NCBI GenBank assembly: GCA_950295325.1
Contig: OX485804.1
Coordinates: 17,360,001-17,424,000 of the forward strand
Reading direction: 5' to 3'
Length of the DNA: 64,000 bases
From: Polytrichum commune
Taxonomy: Eukaryota > Streptophyta > Polytrichopsida > Polytrichales > Polytrichaceae
The notes below the pieces were generated by a model. It searched no databases. It saw only the letters and a list, made by a program, of their open reading frames with translations, and was not told the DNA's origin. Of this stretch, positions 1-12,763 are shown in pieces. The position numbers were made by a program, and so were the translations under genes. Each line of letters starts with the position of its first letter. Position 1 is the stretch's first letter.

Positions 1-890
1 ACATGACACTTAAAAGTTCCATGATTCTTTTCTAATTGTGGAGTAAAATATGCAACATGCTCTGAGCAATCACTACACTAAAAAGGATATTTAGTGTTTG
101 ATACACTAAATACGAACGCATACACTAAATGTCAAGAATTCTATGAAAGTAAGTAACATTAAATGTGAACTCAAACACTAAACACCAACTATGGTAATAT
201 GTGGAAGTTACATGTTTGAATTTAGTGCTAGTACAAATATGGAATCCATGCTTTACAAGAAGGGAGGTGACAGTAGGAGAGGTAGCGTGTCTAACACTAA
301 TTATCAAGGAATTGAAAATCAGTGTTGAGTAGGGTAGGGTGGTAACAACAATACACATACTCAAACACTAAATATCTTATTTATTATAGTAGGAAACTAT
401 GCCAAAAAAAACCGTAGCCAAGATTGGTTGCGGTGCTTTAGACTAGCCAAATTTGCAGTCACTAAACTAGTGCAATTGAAATTTTAATAATCTGGGGGCG
501 TGTAATGTACCGTTGGAAAGGCCTTGAGAATACCTTTCCAACAGGTTATTACATGCCCCAAAATTGTTACAATTTCAGTTGCAAAACAAATAAACCAAAT
601 ATTTGTAATTATTTAGCTACTACAGATGAGGCTAATCAAAAGAATTGCAACCGATTTCAACTGCAGTTATTTTTGGCATGGTTTTCTACTAGTGAATGTT
701 ATGACTTGTTTGGGTTTTTTTATTTTTTATTTGTTACAAGTGGGGTTTCTTGAGCAAGTTGCAAGTTGACACCACTTGGCGAATAACATTTCATGGAACA
801 CGAGGTGTGTGCACGTATGTACTACGTTATCCCCAGACTCTGTATTATTAAATCATCTTCTAATTTAAGGCATGTATTTGAGGAGCGGTG
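1..890. other. intergenic, no gene recognised
   Basis: AT-rich sequence with short open frames only. From about 60 to 370 the motif ACACTAAAT recurs in both orientations, as expected of a decayed transposon end, but I could not delimit an element. Confidence 0.4.
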
Positions 891-1090
891 ATGAATGGGG
901 AGGACCGACTGCTGGTTACAGATGAAGCGGTTGAAGCTCAAGACATCAGGAAATTCAGTGATCACTTTAGGGGAATCTATAGAATATACCTCAAATTCAT
1001 AAAGAAAGACTGAAAGATGTCAACATGTAGCCTGGTTGGACTTGGAAACACTAGAATCTCAACGGATTTATGCCCAAAAATCTTCCTAGA
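891..1090 (+). repeat. dispersed repeat family F, copy 1
   Basis: About 200 bp that aligns by eye with four other places in the window: 8845-9020 and 12535-12735 (both reverse), 15479-15700 and 21980-22228 (both forward). Shared landmarks in order are a GGGGAG-ACCGAC start, CAGATGAA, a CAAGACTTCAG-like block, a TTTAG-GGAATCTA block, and CTGGTTGGACTTG near the end. No coding capacity is seen. It is probably a MITE or other short non-autonomous element. Confidence 0.6.
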
Positions 1091-3357
1091 ATGAAACCTA
1101 CTATCATTTAGGTACAATTGTGCAATATTTTATGGAAGCTATGTGTCAGATTGGATCATGTGGATATGTCATCAACAATTGGGACTTGTTTCTGTTTCAC
1201 TTGATGGGTTGTTACATCATGGGACAAAGATATTGTGGAGATTGGCTTGAGTGGGGCATGGGTAATGCATGTTAGAACTTAATGAATAAGATTCGGTGAA
1301 GCTCAGTGAAATTTTCAAATGAATGATTATTTTAAATATTTAAAATGCTATTTTAGGATGAAGCCTCTCGCGACGACAAACCCCTACTCCCCCCCCCTCT
1401 CTTTTCCTTTTTTCCTTTATGTAAATATGACTCCTCATGCCCATAATATAATACTATTTAGCCATGCCCTCGGTTTTCATTGTGACAACATTGCCTTACA
1501 AGTTGGGTTGTGCATGTGCATTATACACTTTGGTAAGGTTGAACGGCAAAGGTGCATGGGTGCCAACACCGTCAATGTTCAACATTGTCAAAATTGTTGG
1601 TCATTGATGGTTGCATGATGGATAAACAAGGTAGAAATGGTTCCGGCACATTAATTCATACGCATGGGTGTAGAGGGCCAAGATGGGACAAGTCCACACT
1701 GGCGAATTACAAATTGGTAAGATTGGAAGACCAATATAATGTGTAGTTGGTTTTAGCAAGTTTGTAATCAACACCTCTAGAGAATTTTTCTTGTTTGAAA
1801 GACTAATCTTGAAAGAAGATATATGTAAAAAATCATGTAGGCTTGAAGCAAAAGTGGGTGGAGATCATATGTATAAATCAAAAGGAGAAATCAAAATTCA
1901 TGGAGTCCTCAAAAATTCACAAAGTGGATTTTGTCACAAGAAGAAGGTTCAATCCCAAAAATGCCTTAAACTATCCCCATGTGTTAATCCTTAAAGTCAA
2001 CTAAAGTTATGGTTGAGAGTTGGTTGTTTCTGCATGTGTCATCACGTTTTTGTGCATGCTTAGAGCATGTTCACATGTTATCAATAATGGGGCAATGCCA
2101 AGTTCAGCCTGGGAGTTGGACCCACGCATTAGGCCTGACCGCTATTGTGTCGTTGGTAGGGCCCAAAAAGCTCTCTTGGGCCATAATAGCTTGGGTTTAT
2201 TACGGCCCAACTTTCAACTCCTCTATAAGAGCATCAACTCTCAATACTTCGCAACTTTGACCAAATAAAATCTTAGCTTCAACTATTTCTACATAAAATG
2301 TTATGTAATTTAAGATATTAGTATTGATCACGGGACCCACAATTTACAAAGGTTACATAGAGTGAACTAGTGGGATTTATAATGGAATTGCTCCTTTCTA
2401 AAATAGTGTACCCAATTTAGCATCCCTATGGGTTTGCGTTAGGTGTAGAACGTGTGAACATGCCCTTAGGTCAATGTGGGGGATTGAACAAAGGACATCC
2501 TATCTTGGATCATTGGGTGTCAAACCCATTTTAGTGCCTCTTAGCATGCTAAAATGAATTTGGCCCTCAATGAACTGATATAGTAAGTTATTTTTTCAAA
2601 TCTCCAAGCAAGCACTAAAAACATACTGAGACATAGAGAGTATTGTATACCAAACAAGGTCCAACTCCCAACCAAAACTCTGGTTGATTAAAGGCTAACT
2701 TTGTTGAGTACAATTAATCTTGAAGAAGTCCAAGTAAGCACTGATAACAACAATCTATCAAATTAATTGAAAGCAAGAGAGTAAAACATGAATACAGAAA
2801 ATATGTTTTTATTTGTGAATCTATAACCATCCGCCCAACCCCCCACTTGTGGCTCCATGTTCCGTAGATTTATATAGGTTGACATAAGGTAACCACACCT
2901 ATTGTGAACACTTTGACAAGTTTGGGTACTTAGAGTGATCCAATTTACATGAAAATTTATCTTGTAAGATTAGGAAGTTCAAAAAGGGGATTTAAAAACC
3001 ATGGAAGTCAAAGTATTTGAGTTGAAACTCATTCCTAGAGATTTAAGTGCCATGGTGAGCTACATGTTGGACGTGCGGTGTGTGCACTAATAGTCATGCT
3101 ACATCTCCACTTGTTTTTTCACTTATTTTGGACCATTTTCTTATTTTAATTATTTTGCTTCATGTCCACACCATCTCCAAGAGCTGGGCCTGCAACCACT
3201 ATTTCCCTTGGTGAAAACATAGTCAATTATATATATATATATGTCTTGTAAATGTCTTTTAAACCCCTAGAATAAACACCAGAGGCCCCAAATTTTACTC
3301 CAAGGGGGGCTACTTGATATGATTTAACCACAAACCTATGGGGTCTAAACTAAATAT
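1091..3357. other. intergenic, no gene recognised
   Basis: Only short frames without recognisable domains. It holds a CT/C-rich stretch near 1380-1420 and a short (TA)n run near 3227-3242. No RNA gene or complete element was seen. Confidence 0.4.
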
Positions 3358-3680
3358 GGTATTTAGTGTCACCAATTCCAATTGTCCCGCTCAATACTAA
3401 TTGTAAACTGCAGTATAGTATCACCAACACTAAATGCTAACCCAACATTATTTGTCATTTCTTATAATTTTTTGGGGGGATTATAGATTTACAGTGTTGG
3501 AATTGCTGTCACTGACTGGAATTTTGCATCCAAATTTCAATCATCCATGACTATTTCATCACAAGTTGCTGACAAGAGAAGGTACGCTTTTGGCCAACGG
3601 ATGAACTCATCCATCATCATGACAATATTTGTAAGCTTATTCGTAAGTGTCATCCAAAAAGCTACCATATTGTCATTAAA
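3358..3680 (+). repeat. dispersed repeat family G, copy 1
   Basis: About 320 bp that matches 23435-23786 in the same orientation, roughly 20 kb away. Shared blocks include ACTAATTGTAAAC, TTATAGATTTA, ATCATCCA and the closing CATCC-AAA-G-TACCAT. Non-coding and immobile in appearance. It is followed by three copies of an 11-bp unit containing TGTCATTAAA (about 3672-3703). Confidence 0.55.
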
Positions 3681-3703
3681 TGTCATTAAATGTCATTAAA
3701 TAC

Positions 3704-4939
3704 TGAACTGCACAATTAAGAGGCACTAACATCATATATCTCATGAACATTGATAGTGTAGGGTCACTCGTATTAACATATTTTCCATAAACCCACAAAG
3801 CCAAAGGTTGAACTTAGTTTTGAGCTTTCCAGAGGGCAGCTCAGTCTCTAATATGTTGCCTTTATTGAAAGGCATGACCCTAAAACGTCTGAACTCCAGA
3901 ACAGTAAAATGGAGTGTGCAGAGACACTGACAATACTTATTTAGAAGATACACCATGTCACTTTACTTCAGAGACCAGTATCCATGTAGAACCTGCACAT
4001 GCAGCAAGAGTATTATGCCACCGTTTCCTTGGAAACAGAAGCAATCAACTAGTGTGCATTTGACATACTAACCATTCCCTTCCGCATTGCTCCTGATTCA
4101 GTTGGCTGCACATGCCTGATCATGTAGCCCTTTCATAATAAGAGAGTTAACGATGGGTCGGATCTATAGTGTCACGTTTAAAGAACCTCCACAATCTCTT
4201 GACATTTGAAATTGAGAAATGTCTCTAACAAAACTGGGAGAAACAGTGATGGTTTACCAACACTGTAACAGGCTGCATTGGTCTGATAAAAATTGAATGA
4301 AAATGTCGTGTTCTAAGAAAGAATGCACCTAAACCATTTCACATGTGTAATGACAATTGTTTATGTCCTAATGTTTCACGAGTCATCAGAAGACATCAAG
4401 GTGGTAACCTGCATGATAACACCCAACATTTTAATTAGTTGCACATGGAGGTGGCAGAGACATTTCTCAATCTAACAACACAACCTTCCAAGCAGGCTCT
4501 ACCAACTTGTTCAAAACTCGCTTGTATCAAACATGAAGCCAATTTAGACCCAACAAACTGACCCCAACATAAGCTCTCCACAAGTTAGCTTCATATTGCA
4601 AAATATCTGATACCGGTGTCTTCACTCACATATTAATGTACACTGCATACACCTGAGTTTGTTCTCGACTCGAAACACTTGAGGCAGCAAGAACACATGC
4701 AGCAAAGAGGAGGGTGGTCCAATGACATGTTGAGACTTGGAAGTACCAATCGGTGGATATTATACCTGTCCAATGCTCCACAGTCTGTGCAATCAAGCCG
4801 TGTAAACAAATGGGACGCCAAATTCAAAAGCCAACTGCATCAGATCAATGACACAAGAGAACAACATGCCATTTGCAACAGAAACAAGAGAGGCTGCGTG
4901 ATGATATAGACAATTACTAATTTAAAGAAAAAATAAATG
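3704..4939. other. intergenic, 3' flank of the CCDC25-like gene
   Basis: No supported coding region. The part next to 4940 should hold the 3' UTR of the minus-strand CCDC25-like gene. I did not see a clear AATAAA signal close to the stop codon. Confidence 0.35.
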
Positions 4940-7202
4940 TCACATAAAATCCTCTTCCAACTCTGCCAGGCTTTTTCCCTTGGCAGCAATGTCCTTGTTG
5001 GAGGTCATCTTTTCTTGGACCATGAGCCTATTGTAGCTCCGAATTTCAGCTTGCTTTTCTTTCTCCAAACGCTCAATTTCCTCTCGGCGTTTCTGATCAC
5101 CGGCCACAACACTATTAGCACACAGTTGCTACACAAAGATCCAGTCTATTTCAAAGACTGGATCCCCCCTACAATACCAAGTGGTTGAAGTAGGTACATA
5201 CAACCCAGAAATAAGGACACTGCAAAACATTCAAATAGAACATTCAAGAGCAGGTTTTGGGACCTTCTGCATCAACCCATCTGAAATTACAGTCTGTTCT
5301 CTTATTCATGCTGCAGGTGTGTCAAGCCTAAAAATCCCCTAGAGTTTCCATTTTCCTTTCAACAATTCAAAATTATCATAAAAGATGACAGTAGATTCTC
5401 TTAAGTAGAAAATGAAAGGGGAAAAAGGGGAACATAATTAATTATCCAGACTTAATTTCTGTAATTCCATGACCAAAAGCCAAAAAATACCTTTTCCTTT
5501 GTATGAGCTTTGCGCTCTGCTCTCTCTGCAGCATTGTAAGCCTCCCTTTCAGCTGCACTCAATAAAGAACCAGGTTAAAAAATTCTGATCTGCAAAAGAT
5601 GGGAAATGCTCCAAACCAGATGTCAAGAGTTTAACTGAAATATTCGGACCCATCTGCAACCTTCTCATTGCATATTCAAGCTTCTGGCAGTTCTCCACCA
5701 TGGTATCAATTAGACAAGCTGCTGACATGGAATAAATACTCATTCTTGTAAATACAAGCAATTTGGAGATATGCAGGTGCAAGATTAGGAAGACCAGTTC
5801 CCCAGCAAGTTGGAGCAAGTGGCACACCTTTCAAATCCGGTGTCTGCTCTGTTTTGGTCTTGTTCAGCCGATTGACAATCTCATTCTTGCGTGTCTCAAC
5901 CCGGACAGTCCGGACCTGGAATGACAAGATCAGTCACCCAATTCACATGCTAGAGACTCTCACAAGAATGCCAAATGCTACAAAGAACATTTTTGTGACA
6001 TGAACATGGATATAGGTCCAAAAGGACACAAACTCTTACAAGCTTAGAGTTGTGAAAGCCAACTTGGCCAACGTCCATGCTTTGAGTCTTCCTCAGGTTG
6101 TACCAAGGGGTGTAAACAACATCCAAATTGTTGAGTTTGTTGCCTACAGGAATCACCCAACTACACTTCCATCAGCCTCAACCTGGGTACTCTAAAACCA
6201 CCGGTGACTTATGACTTAAACCTTGTAGCAATATGACCTCAAAGAACCAAACCATGTCAACTGGATGTTGAACAGACAGACCTTGAATAGAGTTGGCCTT
6301 CACAAGCTGGGCGCAGTCCTCGAGAAGCTCTGGAGTGATCATCTCCATTGTCTGGCCCTTGCGCATTCTCAGGTACACATGAGCTGAAGACAACTTGTCC
6401 ACATGGAACCTGAAATTAAGAATATAAGAACAGTATGTTAGAATTCCCTCGTTCAACATGGACGATCACAACATAGATGACATAACACTAACCAGAATTT
6501 CTTTTCCCTTCTAAATGCTTAGCAGATGACAGAAAGATGCTGATTGATGCATGAATCGGTCTACGAGCGTAAGCTTGAATTTAACTGGAAATTTTAAATG
6601 TCAGCGGTCCACATGATAAGAAATTACATAGGTACCTCAAGTATGCACGATGCAAAGGTTAAAATATATACACATATGCAATTATAAGTGAGATTCTATA
6701 TGATAGCAAATAAATCACAACAAAAGATTGACTTCTGTTTGTAAACCGCCGGACTGCTCACCAGCATAATTGAACAGAAAAGGCAGACTAACGCCACGAG
6801 CTATAACATATCACGAAGTCCTTATAAAGATACCAGCATAGAGATTCGTCTGAAATCTTCTGACCTAATATGTGATACTAACAAGAGTCTCTCCAGCCTT
6901 CAGCTCCTTTAAGCGCAATTCAGCATGGAGGACAACTCGTTCTCTTTCTTATCAAGACACACATGAAGAAAAATCCGCAACGCTTCCCCTACAACGATAA
7001 CTATCTATGAAATGGACTCAACTCCTAGGGTTTTCACAGGCATCGGAATCAAAGGAGGTGAAAGAGTTGCAAATAGCTCATTTTCTTACCAGATGTCTTC
7101 CGGCAATCCATACTTGATGAGGTCCTCGTTCTCGTGCTTGTCGAGGCCCATGTAGATGACATAGTCCCCGACTTCGGGACGAGCTTTGAAGTAGTACACC
7201 AT
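4940..7202 (-). CDS. CCDC25-like protein (NFACT-R domain), six exons, complete
   Basis: Exons on the minus strand are 7202-7090, 6409-6282, 6143-6040, 5915-5828, 5552-5491 and 5092-4940. All five introns are GT-AG, phases agree, and the sum is 648 nt (215 residues), close to the roughly 208 of animal CCDC25. The start [19 protein letters not shown] matches the family's N-terminal beta-rich NFACT-R (DUF814) domain. Family landmarks follow: [17 protein letters not shown] (about 36-52), [21 protein letters not shown] and MDVGQVGFH. The last third is a charged coiled coil rich in E, K and R (about 145-195), ending LEEDFM. NFACT-R domains relate to tRNA/ribosome-quality-control factors, and human CCDC25 is a membrane-associated extracellular-DNA sensor; the plant role is not established here. 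The region just upstream (about 7210-7450) is locally GC-rich and may hold the promoter and 5' UTR. Confidence 0.92.
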
Positions 7203-8844
7203 GGTGATGATGTCTCTTATTGCCTCTTGCAAACTCGAATCTGCACCAATTGAGGCGCCGTAAAGAACCTCTTCAGGAGCGCTTTGCCTTCCTCGTGACG
7301 CCGGCGACTGCTTGCGGGCTCATTGTACACCGCTGCGGGTAACGATCGCTCACACAACATCGGAGGCGGCTGGGAGAAGAAGCAACGACGTCGGAGGGCG
7401 TTTCCACCACGGGCCCCGAGGGACCCTCCAATTTGCCTAGTATCTATATCCCACCTAGATTTTACACTTCGAAACCAGTCTGCGAGGTACATTCCAGGAT
7501 GCTGCTAGTCCCCATGCCTCGTTCTCGTGCTTGTGGAGGCCGGCAACCAAGGTGCTTCCACCAATGAAAGAAGCAGCAACCAGATGTACCCGGTGAGTAC
7601 ATGCCGGTGAACTGAATCTACAGAGAGCATAGATGCTGCCCCACTTGTCCCCTCCCAAGTCCCAACCGAGTCCTTTGCATAGGGGTTGGTGGAGATTTTT
7701 TAAACACACGACCAAACTGAGTAGAATATAATATTAACTAAGGTCTTTAAGCGCTCAAGGATGTTATTGTTGCTCTCAATGTTGCACTCGAGAAGGTTTT
7801 ATGCGGGTCGGATTTCTAGTTGTCCATCGTCTAATGGTAAAATTTACGTCTTGAAAATATGGTTGCATTAGCAAATCGATGATGAAACATCAATGAAATC
7901 CAAATCGAGACATGAACTTTCCTTGTACACCCTAAAGTCTGTAATATCAACCTCCATAATGTCACTCACTCTCTAATATCCCGAAACCCGAGGGAACGGA
8001 TGTTCGTAGTTCAAATCTCACTCCTTATTGTCACCTTTCTCTCCCTTATATCACGAATTTTGTCGTTAATGTAAACCATCAAGGAAGTCAACCCACACCC
8101 TTGCATTGCGCCGTGTGTCTATGTGGAGTGTCACCTTCTTAATTATTCTTATTTGTCTTCTTCTTCTTATGCCACTTTGTTGAATGTTGGTGCATGCATA
8201 TGCCACATCGCCCAGGAAGGCCAAGTGGAGTGGACCACACCACACCATTCAATATGTTGCACTTTGTGTTATTCCACAGTGTCACATGCTACACTAATTC
8301 ACTAGTATTACGCATCCATGTTAACACTTCAGAACTCCATGATATCATATGCACTTTGGTTGCCACAAGTGTGATACTACGGAGTTTAGAGTGTAGTAGT
8401 ATGATTATTAGCATATAGGTCCCTAGTTTGTGTTGCCTATTAGTGGATAAGATTTGAAGACGTAGGCCATCTCTTTTGAACATGTGTCTTCATGAAGTCT
8501 ATTATTAGATCCACACGTTAACCACATGTCATTCGAATATGATTGGTATCCAACTAAGAAAAGTGACCAAATAACTCCCACATACCTAAAGGAAGTGAAG
8601 CCCATGGCGGAGATTGTGGCCCTTTCAAGTCAAGTTGGCTTGAGATGTGTCCGTTAAGCTACTAAGGCATCACTTCCAAGTGGCCATGAACCATCGATGA
8701 CTCACGGCCTTTTATAGGGGAAACGAATCAAATCAAAAGAACAATAAGTGATCCCTTAGCAAGCATTGGGTTGTGCGAAGCAATATAAACAATTTGAAGG
8801 AAACTTTCGCTTTGAAAGTGCGAGATTTTGTTGCTGTGGTGAAT
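7203..8844. other. CCDC25-like upstream flank and intergenic DNA
   Basis: 7203-7500 is GC-rich for the region and is the likely 5' UTR/promoter of the CCDC25-like gene. Around 7519-7545 there is a roughly 25-bp match (one mismatch) to 7121-7146 inside CCDC25 exon 1, suggesting a small duplicated fragment. The rest is AT-rich without a recognised gene. Confidence 0.4.
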
Positions 8845-9020
8845 GTCCGGGGAGATTTTTGGGCACAAACGGCCAAAATCCTAGTGTTTCCAAGTCCAAC
8901 CAGTTACATGTTGTGATTTTTCATGTTTCCTTTATAGTTTGAGGTATGTTTGATAGATTCCTCTAGAATGATCAATAATTATTCTGAAGTCTTGCACTTC
9001 AATCAATTATAACTCAATTG
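8845..9020 (-). repeat. dispersed repeat family F, copy 2 (reverse)
   Basis: The reverse complement follows the block order of family F, including CCAAGTCCAACC-GTTACATG, CCTCTAGAATGATC and TGAAGTCTTG on the plus strand. It is more diverged than the copies at 15479 and 21980. Confidence 0.55.
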
Positions 9021-11965
9021 CTTTATTTAGAACTACACCATTTTGTCTAATTAGTGTAGGTTACCATTCGAGGTTATGCATCACTACAACATTTTATCAA
9101 GAACATCAATTTTTTACCCAAATAATACTAGTAGTTAGTATGCACATCAAAGAATATGATATAATTTAGTTGGTAAAAATGATAATATTGGTAAAGAGTC
9201 ACAACAACACGTGACTCCGAATGTTAACCCACACTAATTAGACAAAATAGTGTATCACGTGATTCTCCCTATTCATTCACAAAGTGGATCGTTTATAATA
9301 TTTAGTGTGACATGTGTAATAGTGTCACTTACCCTATTTTGAGATATACGGTAGGTTACATTGATGATGAACAACTTCATCATAAGTATTCTCTCATGAC
9401 ATTGTGGTGTTCAAGTGCGCTTACGAATATCTTGGCATAAGTATGTTCAATAATGTTATGAGGTGCATGCCTATATTACATAATGGTCTACAAGTTGACT
9501 AAAGTGTACACAAACGGGACTTGTCATTAGTATGCTCAAGAACATTTTCCTCTTGCATACTAAAATGTAAAACATGACACTTGCCATTGGTACACTCAAT
9601 AATATCTTCCCCATGGATACTAAAACACAAAGCTATCATCTAAAGTATCCCAACGTGCTACTCTAAATGTCATAATGTAAATAATTTTTTCACTTAAAGA
9701 AGTTACTTATGTTGACGAATGGAATCATACTGACAATTAGCGGGCGTGATAAGTTCAGACCTCTAGGCATCTAGTTAGGCCTTTGCAAATAGTGTACATG
9801 ACACTAAATACCATAAACAATGTATTGGAATTCACCGTAGTGTGGTCCATACTTTCCTTATGAGAGCCATGTGCATTGGCAGCCTAATCACCACAGTCCA
9901 TGATACCTTGAAGAGCTTCGTGATTCATCGATAGAATGTAAATTCTATGGTTATTACCAACATACATAGTCACCATTCTCGATCTCACACTCACTTGACT
10001 TTGATGTTAAGAAAGGACAACCCATGCCTTAACCCTTGAGGGACTAGGGGTTTTTATGTACAACCTATAAACACAATGCCTACTTGCATAACCCAAGTCT
10101 CAAAATCAACTACATGATTTATATTAAAGTTTTGAAACTATGTTTAGTAAATTGTGATTTTATGTCAAGGAGAAATTATATATACACTCATATTATGTGA
10201 CATCCAAGATGCTCAAAATACAACATAGGTAATAGTATCCAATGACAACTCCAAGTTGTGTATTTAAACATGAACCTTTAAACAATGCGGTGTTAAAACG
10301 ATTAGAAATTTGTACTTGAAGAATGAGTTGATTTTGATCTAGGGTTGTTTCTAACATTGATTAACCTCGGGGATGTGATTATCGGAATTTTAGAAACCAC
10401 GTGAGATTAAAAAAAAGATAAATTCAATTCGTTAAGGGTAAAAATTAAAAATTTGTTAGATCTACCATAGCATTGGAATTATGTCCCCTACGTGATTATA
10501 TGTAAAATAGGGTGGTGAACAATTCCTCCATTTTAGTAATTAGTAGAGAAAAATAGGGTTATAGATATTGGATCCCTCTAAAAGTGTGCAGTAGGATCAA
10601 TACTATAGTTATGGCTTTTGTATTTAGTTTTCTTCAATTTGAATGCAATTTTTTTGGAGTAGGTAGTTGTGCAAAATTCCATGTCTTGTCACAACTGATT
10701 GTAATTCTTGTTTTGCTCTATCCGTGTTTACAACTTGTCTATCTTGGCTTGTATATTTTATTATCTCCATGTTTATTGGTAATCCTTTAACTAGTACCCA
10801 AATGCTATTGGTTGTGTTTTGAATGGTATTTTGAATGGTTTAGGATTGGTATAACTAATTGAAACCAATTAAATGACAAGATGGATGGTATGGAATGTTT
10901 GTTGCTCACATAGTCAATTTTGCAATGCTATAGTATTCCGTCCACTACTTGGTACTTGTATGATTTATAGAAAAAATATGGTGCCAAAATTTAACCTCTC
11001 TAAATAATTACAAATAAATATAGGGTGCTAAAAAATACGTCAAAGTAGCTTTATATCTACAAATAAGGTGGGGAAAAATATTGAGAGGTGCATAAATATC
11101 CCCCAATTAAATACTCCATTATCGCACGTGGTTACAGAACGTAAGGGGTTGCGATCGCCCCGAGTGATTAACCCAAAGTGAAAGTTTGTAGTTCAAATGG
11201 ACATTTTGTGTGCATAAAGAGGCTCGAATTAGACTTTTAGGCTTAAGGGTTAAGGTGGACTAGGCTTGAATGGACAATATTTGTTGGTTACAAATGCTCA
11301 ATTCCGTCGATCCAGTCTTGAAGATGCTAATATATATGTTGGTGAATAACTTTTGAGTCATTGAAATACTAGTCATATCTTTCCTCAAAAATGTTTTATA
11401 CCAAGCATATACACTCAAAGTTCAATACACATTTGTATGTTACAAACTATATAAGGGCGTTGTTAGTTGAAGGACTGTACATTTTACACACTTAGATACA
11501 CTGCACCAAATCCCACAAAGTGCACCTTCTTAGCCTTGACCTAACCATGACAATGTTCGTGCAATTTATTTTGACATTTGTAACTCTCACTACAAAATTA
11601 GTGTACACATTATAATTTGCACACCCAATGCATGAAGGCCTCTTGCAACAGGTGGGAATACCACATGTCATTGAGCTCATAGTTTGTACGTGACTTACTA
11701 CAAGCATACAAGACTTGGACAACAAGTCATGTATCGGTGATAAAATGTGCAAATATACCATAGTGGTAGATTTCCAAACTTTTTAGTGACACAAAACTAT
11801 TATCATTTATGCAAGATTTGTTGCTCGAGTCTCATTTGCTTGTAGTGATTGTGTGGAATGCATTGAACTCCTCCGGTGGACCGAAGGGAGTACTAGATCT
11901 TAAACCCTAATTACTAAGCATAATTGGGTCGCTTGTAATCTACAATTCGGAGGCAATAAACATAA
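9021..11965. other. intergenic, no gene recognised
   Basis: AT-rich with scattered short frames, one of them hydrophobic (10584-10790) but without coding signals I trust. A short stretch at about 11855-11905 resembles the end of the exostosin coding sequence (CTCCTCCGGTGGACC, compared with positions 14895-14910). Confidence 0.4.
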
Positions 11966-12192
11966 TTGGCAAGAAGTTGCCATCATATGATGCTTTCTTC
12001 AAGTTGGTGGTGGCCAATGGAACTGAGAATTTGAACAATTATTGTAGAAATTTTCACCAAATAAATATAATACACATGCCCATGGCATTACAGGCTTATT
12101 GTAATGTGTTGCACCACATGCTGTTGAGCCCATTTATCTCGTACATGGCAGGTTTGGAAGGAATGCATCAAACTCCTCCAGTGAACCAAAGG
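11966..12192 (-). pseudogene. decayed duplicate of exostosin gene 3' end
   Basis: 12087-12190 aligns by eye with 14815-14910, the final coding part of the exostosin gene: shared ATTG-AA-GTGT, CACATGC, GAGCCCA, CTCGTACATG and AAT-C-TC-AA-TCCTC. 11966-11985 repeats the TTGGCAAGAAGTTGCCATCA found at about 14685-14704 in that gene's 3' flank. So the block copies the 3' end of the gene, in the same orientation. The reading frame is not preserved, and no upstream exostosin sequence follows. The copy is cut off by a hAT element starting at 12201. A further small piece lies at about 11855-11905. Confidence 0.6.
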
Positions 12193-12200
12193 GAGTAGTC
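12193..12200. repeat. 8-bp target-site duplication (left) of hAT element
   Basis: GAGTAGTC lies directly before the left terminal repeat and is repeated exactly at 13883-13890 directly after the right one. Eight base pairs is the target-site length of the hAT superfamily. Confidence 0.65.
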
Positions 12201-12279
12201 CAGACCTTGTACAGCCGCTAGCCCACGGACTTTTTGGGCTAGCGGCTAACCTAATAGCTAACAGTTATGGCTGAAAACG

Positions 12280-12450
12280 GTTCTCGAAAAAAATGGGCTA
12301 GCCCAGCTATGGCTAGATCGCGGCTTGAAAAATTATGGGCTAGCCTAGCTATGGCTAGATCGAGGCCTCAAAAAATATGGGCTAGTCCAGCTATGGCTAG
12401 ATCGAGGCCTCAGATAATATGGGCTAGCCCAGCTAGTTATTAGCTAGCTA
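12280..12450 (+). repeat. left subterminal tandem array, about 41-bp units
   Basis: Three to four units built from GGGCTAGCCCAGCTATGG, CTAGATCGAGGCCTC and an A-rich spacer. Each unit carries two perfect palindromes, GGGCTAGCCC and AGGCCT. The lead-in GGCT-GAAAACGGT-CTCGAAAAAAATGGG also precedes the right array at 13567, so the two arrays share both start and orientation. Confidence 0.8.
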
Positions 12451-12534
12451 AAGATAAGTCATGTAACTCAATTGGCTCAAGCTAAGGCCCAACCATGTCA
12501 TCCCTACCACTACCATAAATTTTTTAGGGTTGAG

Positions 12535-12735
12535 ATCATTTGTCCATATCCAAGTGCTTCCAAGTGCAACCGGTTACATGTTTACATCTTTTGATATGTC
12601 TTTACTCAAAGTGGGCTATATTCTCTACATTCCTCTAAAAAGATGGGTCGTTCTCTTGAAGTCTTGAACAAGAACTTCAACAAGTTCATTTTGAAACTCA
12701 ACCAGCTCATCTGCAACTAGTAGCCGGAACTCTGT
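12535..12735 (-). repeat. dispersed repeat family F, copy 3 (reverse), inside hAT element
   Basis: The reverse complement runs through the family F landmarks (GCAGATGAGCTGGTTGAGTTT, TCAAGACTTCAAGAG, TTTTAGAGGAAT, ATGTAACCGGTTG). It ends just before the transposase fragment at 12764. It may be a nested insertion or part of the hAT family's own non-coding sequence. Confidence 0.6.
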
Positions 12736-12763
12736 AAGTAGTAGCCAGATCTCTGTAACTGTA

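Noticed and set aside
10584..10790. 68-codon hydrophobic frame, possible small membrane protein
   Set aside because: T-rich DNA readily encodes Leu, Phe and Val; no start context, neighbours or conservation support it.
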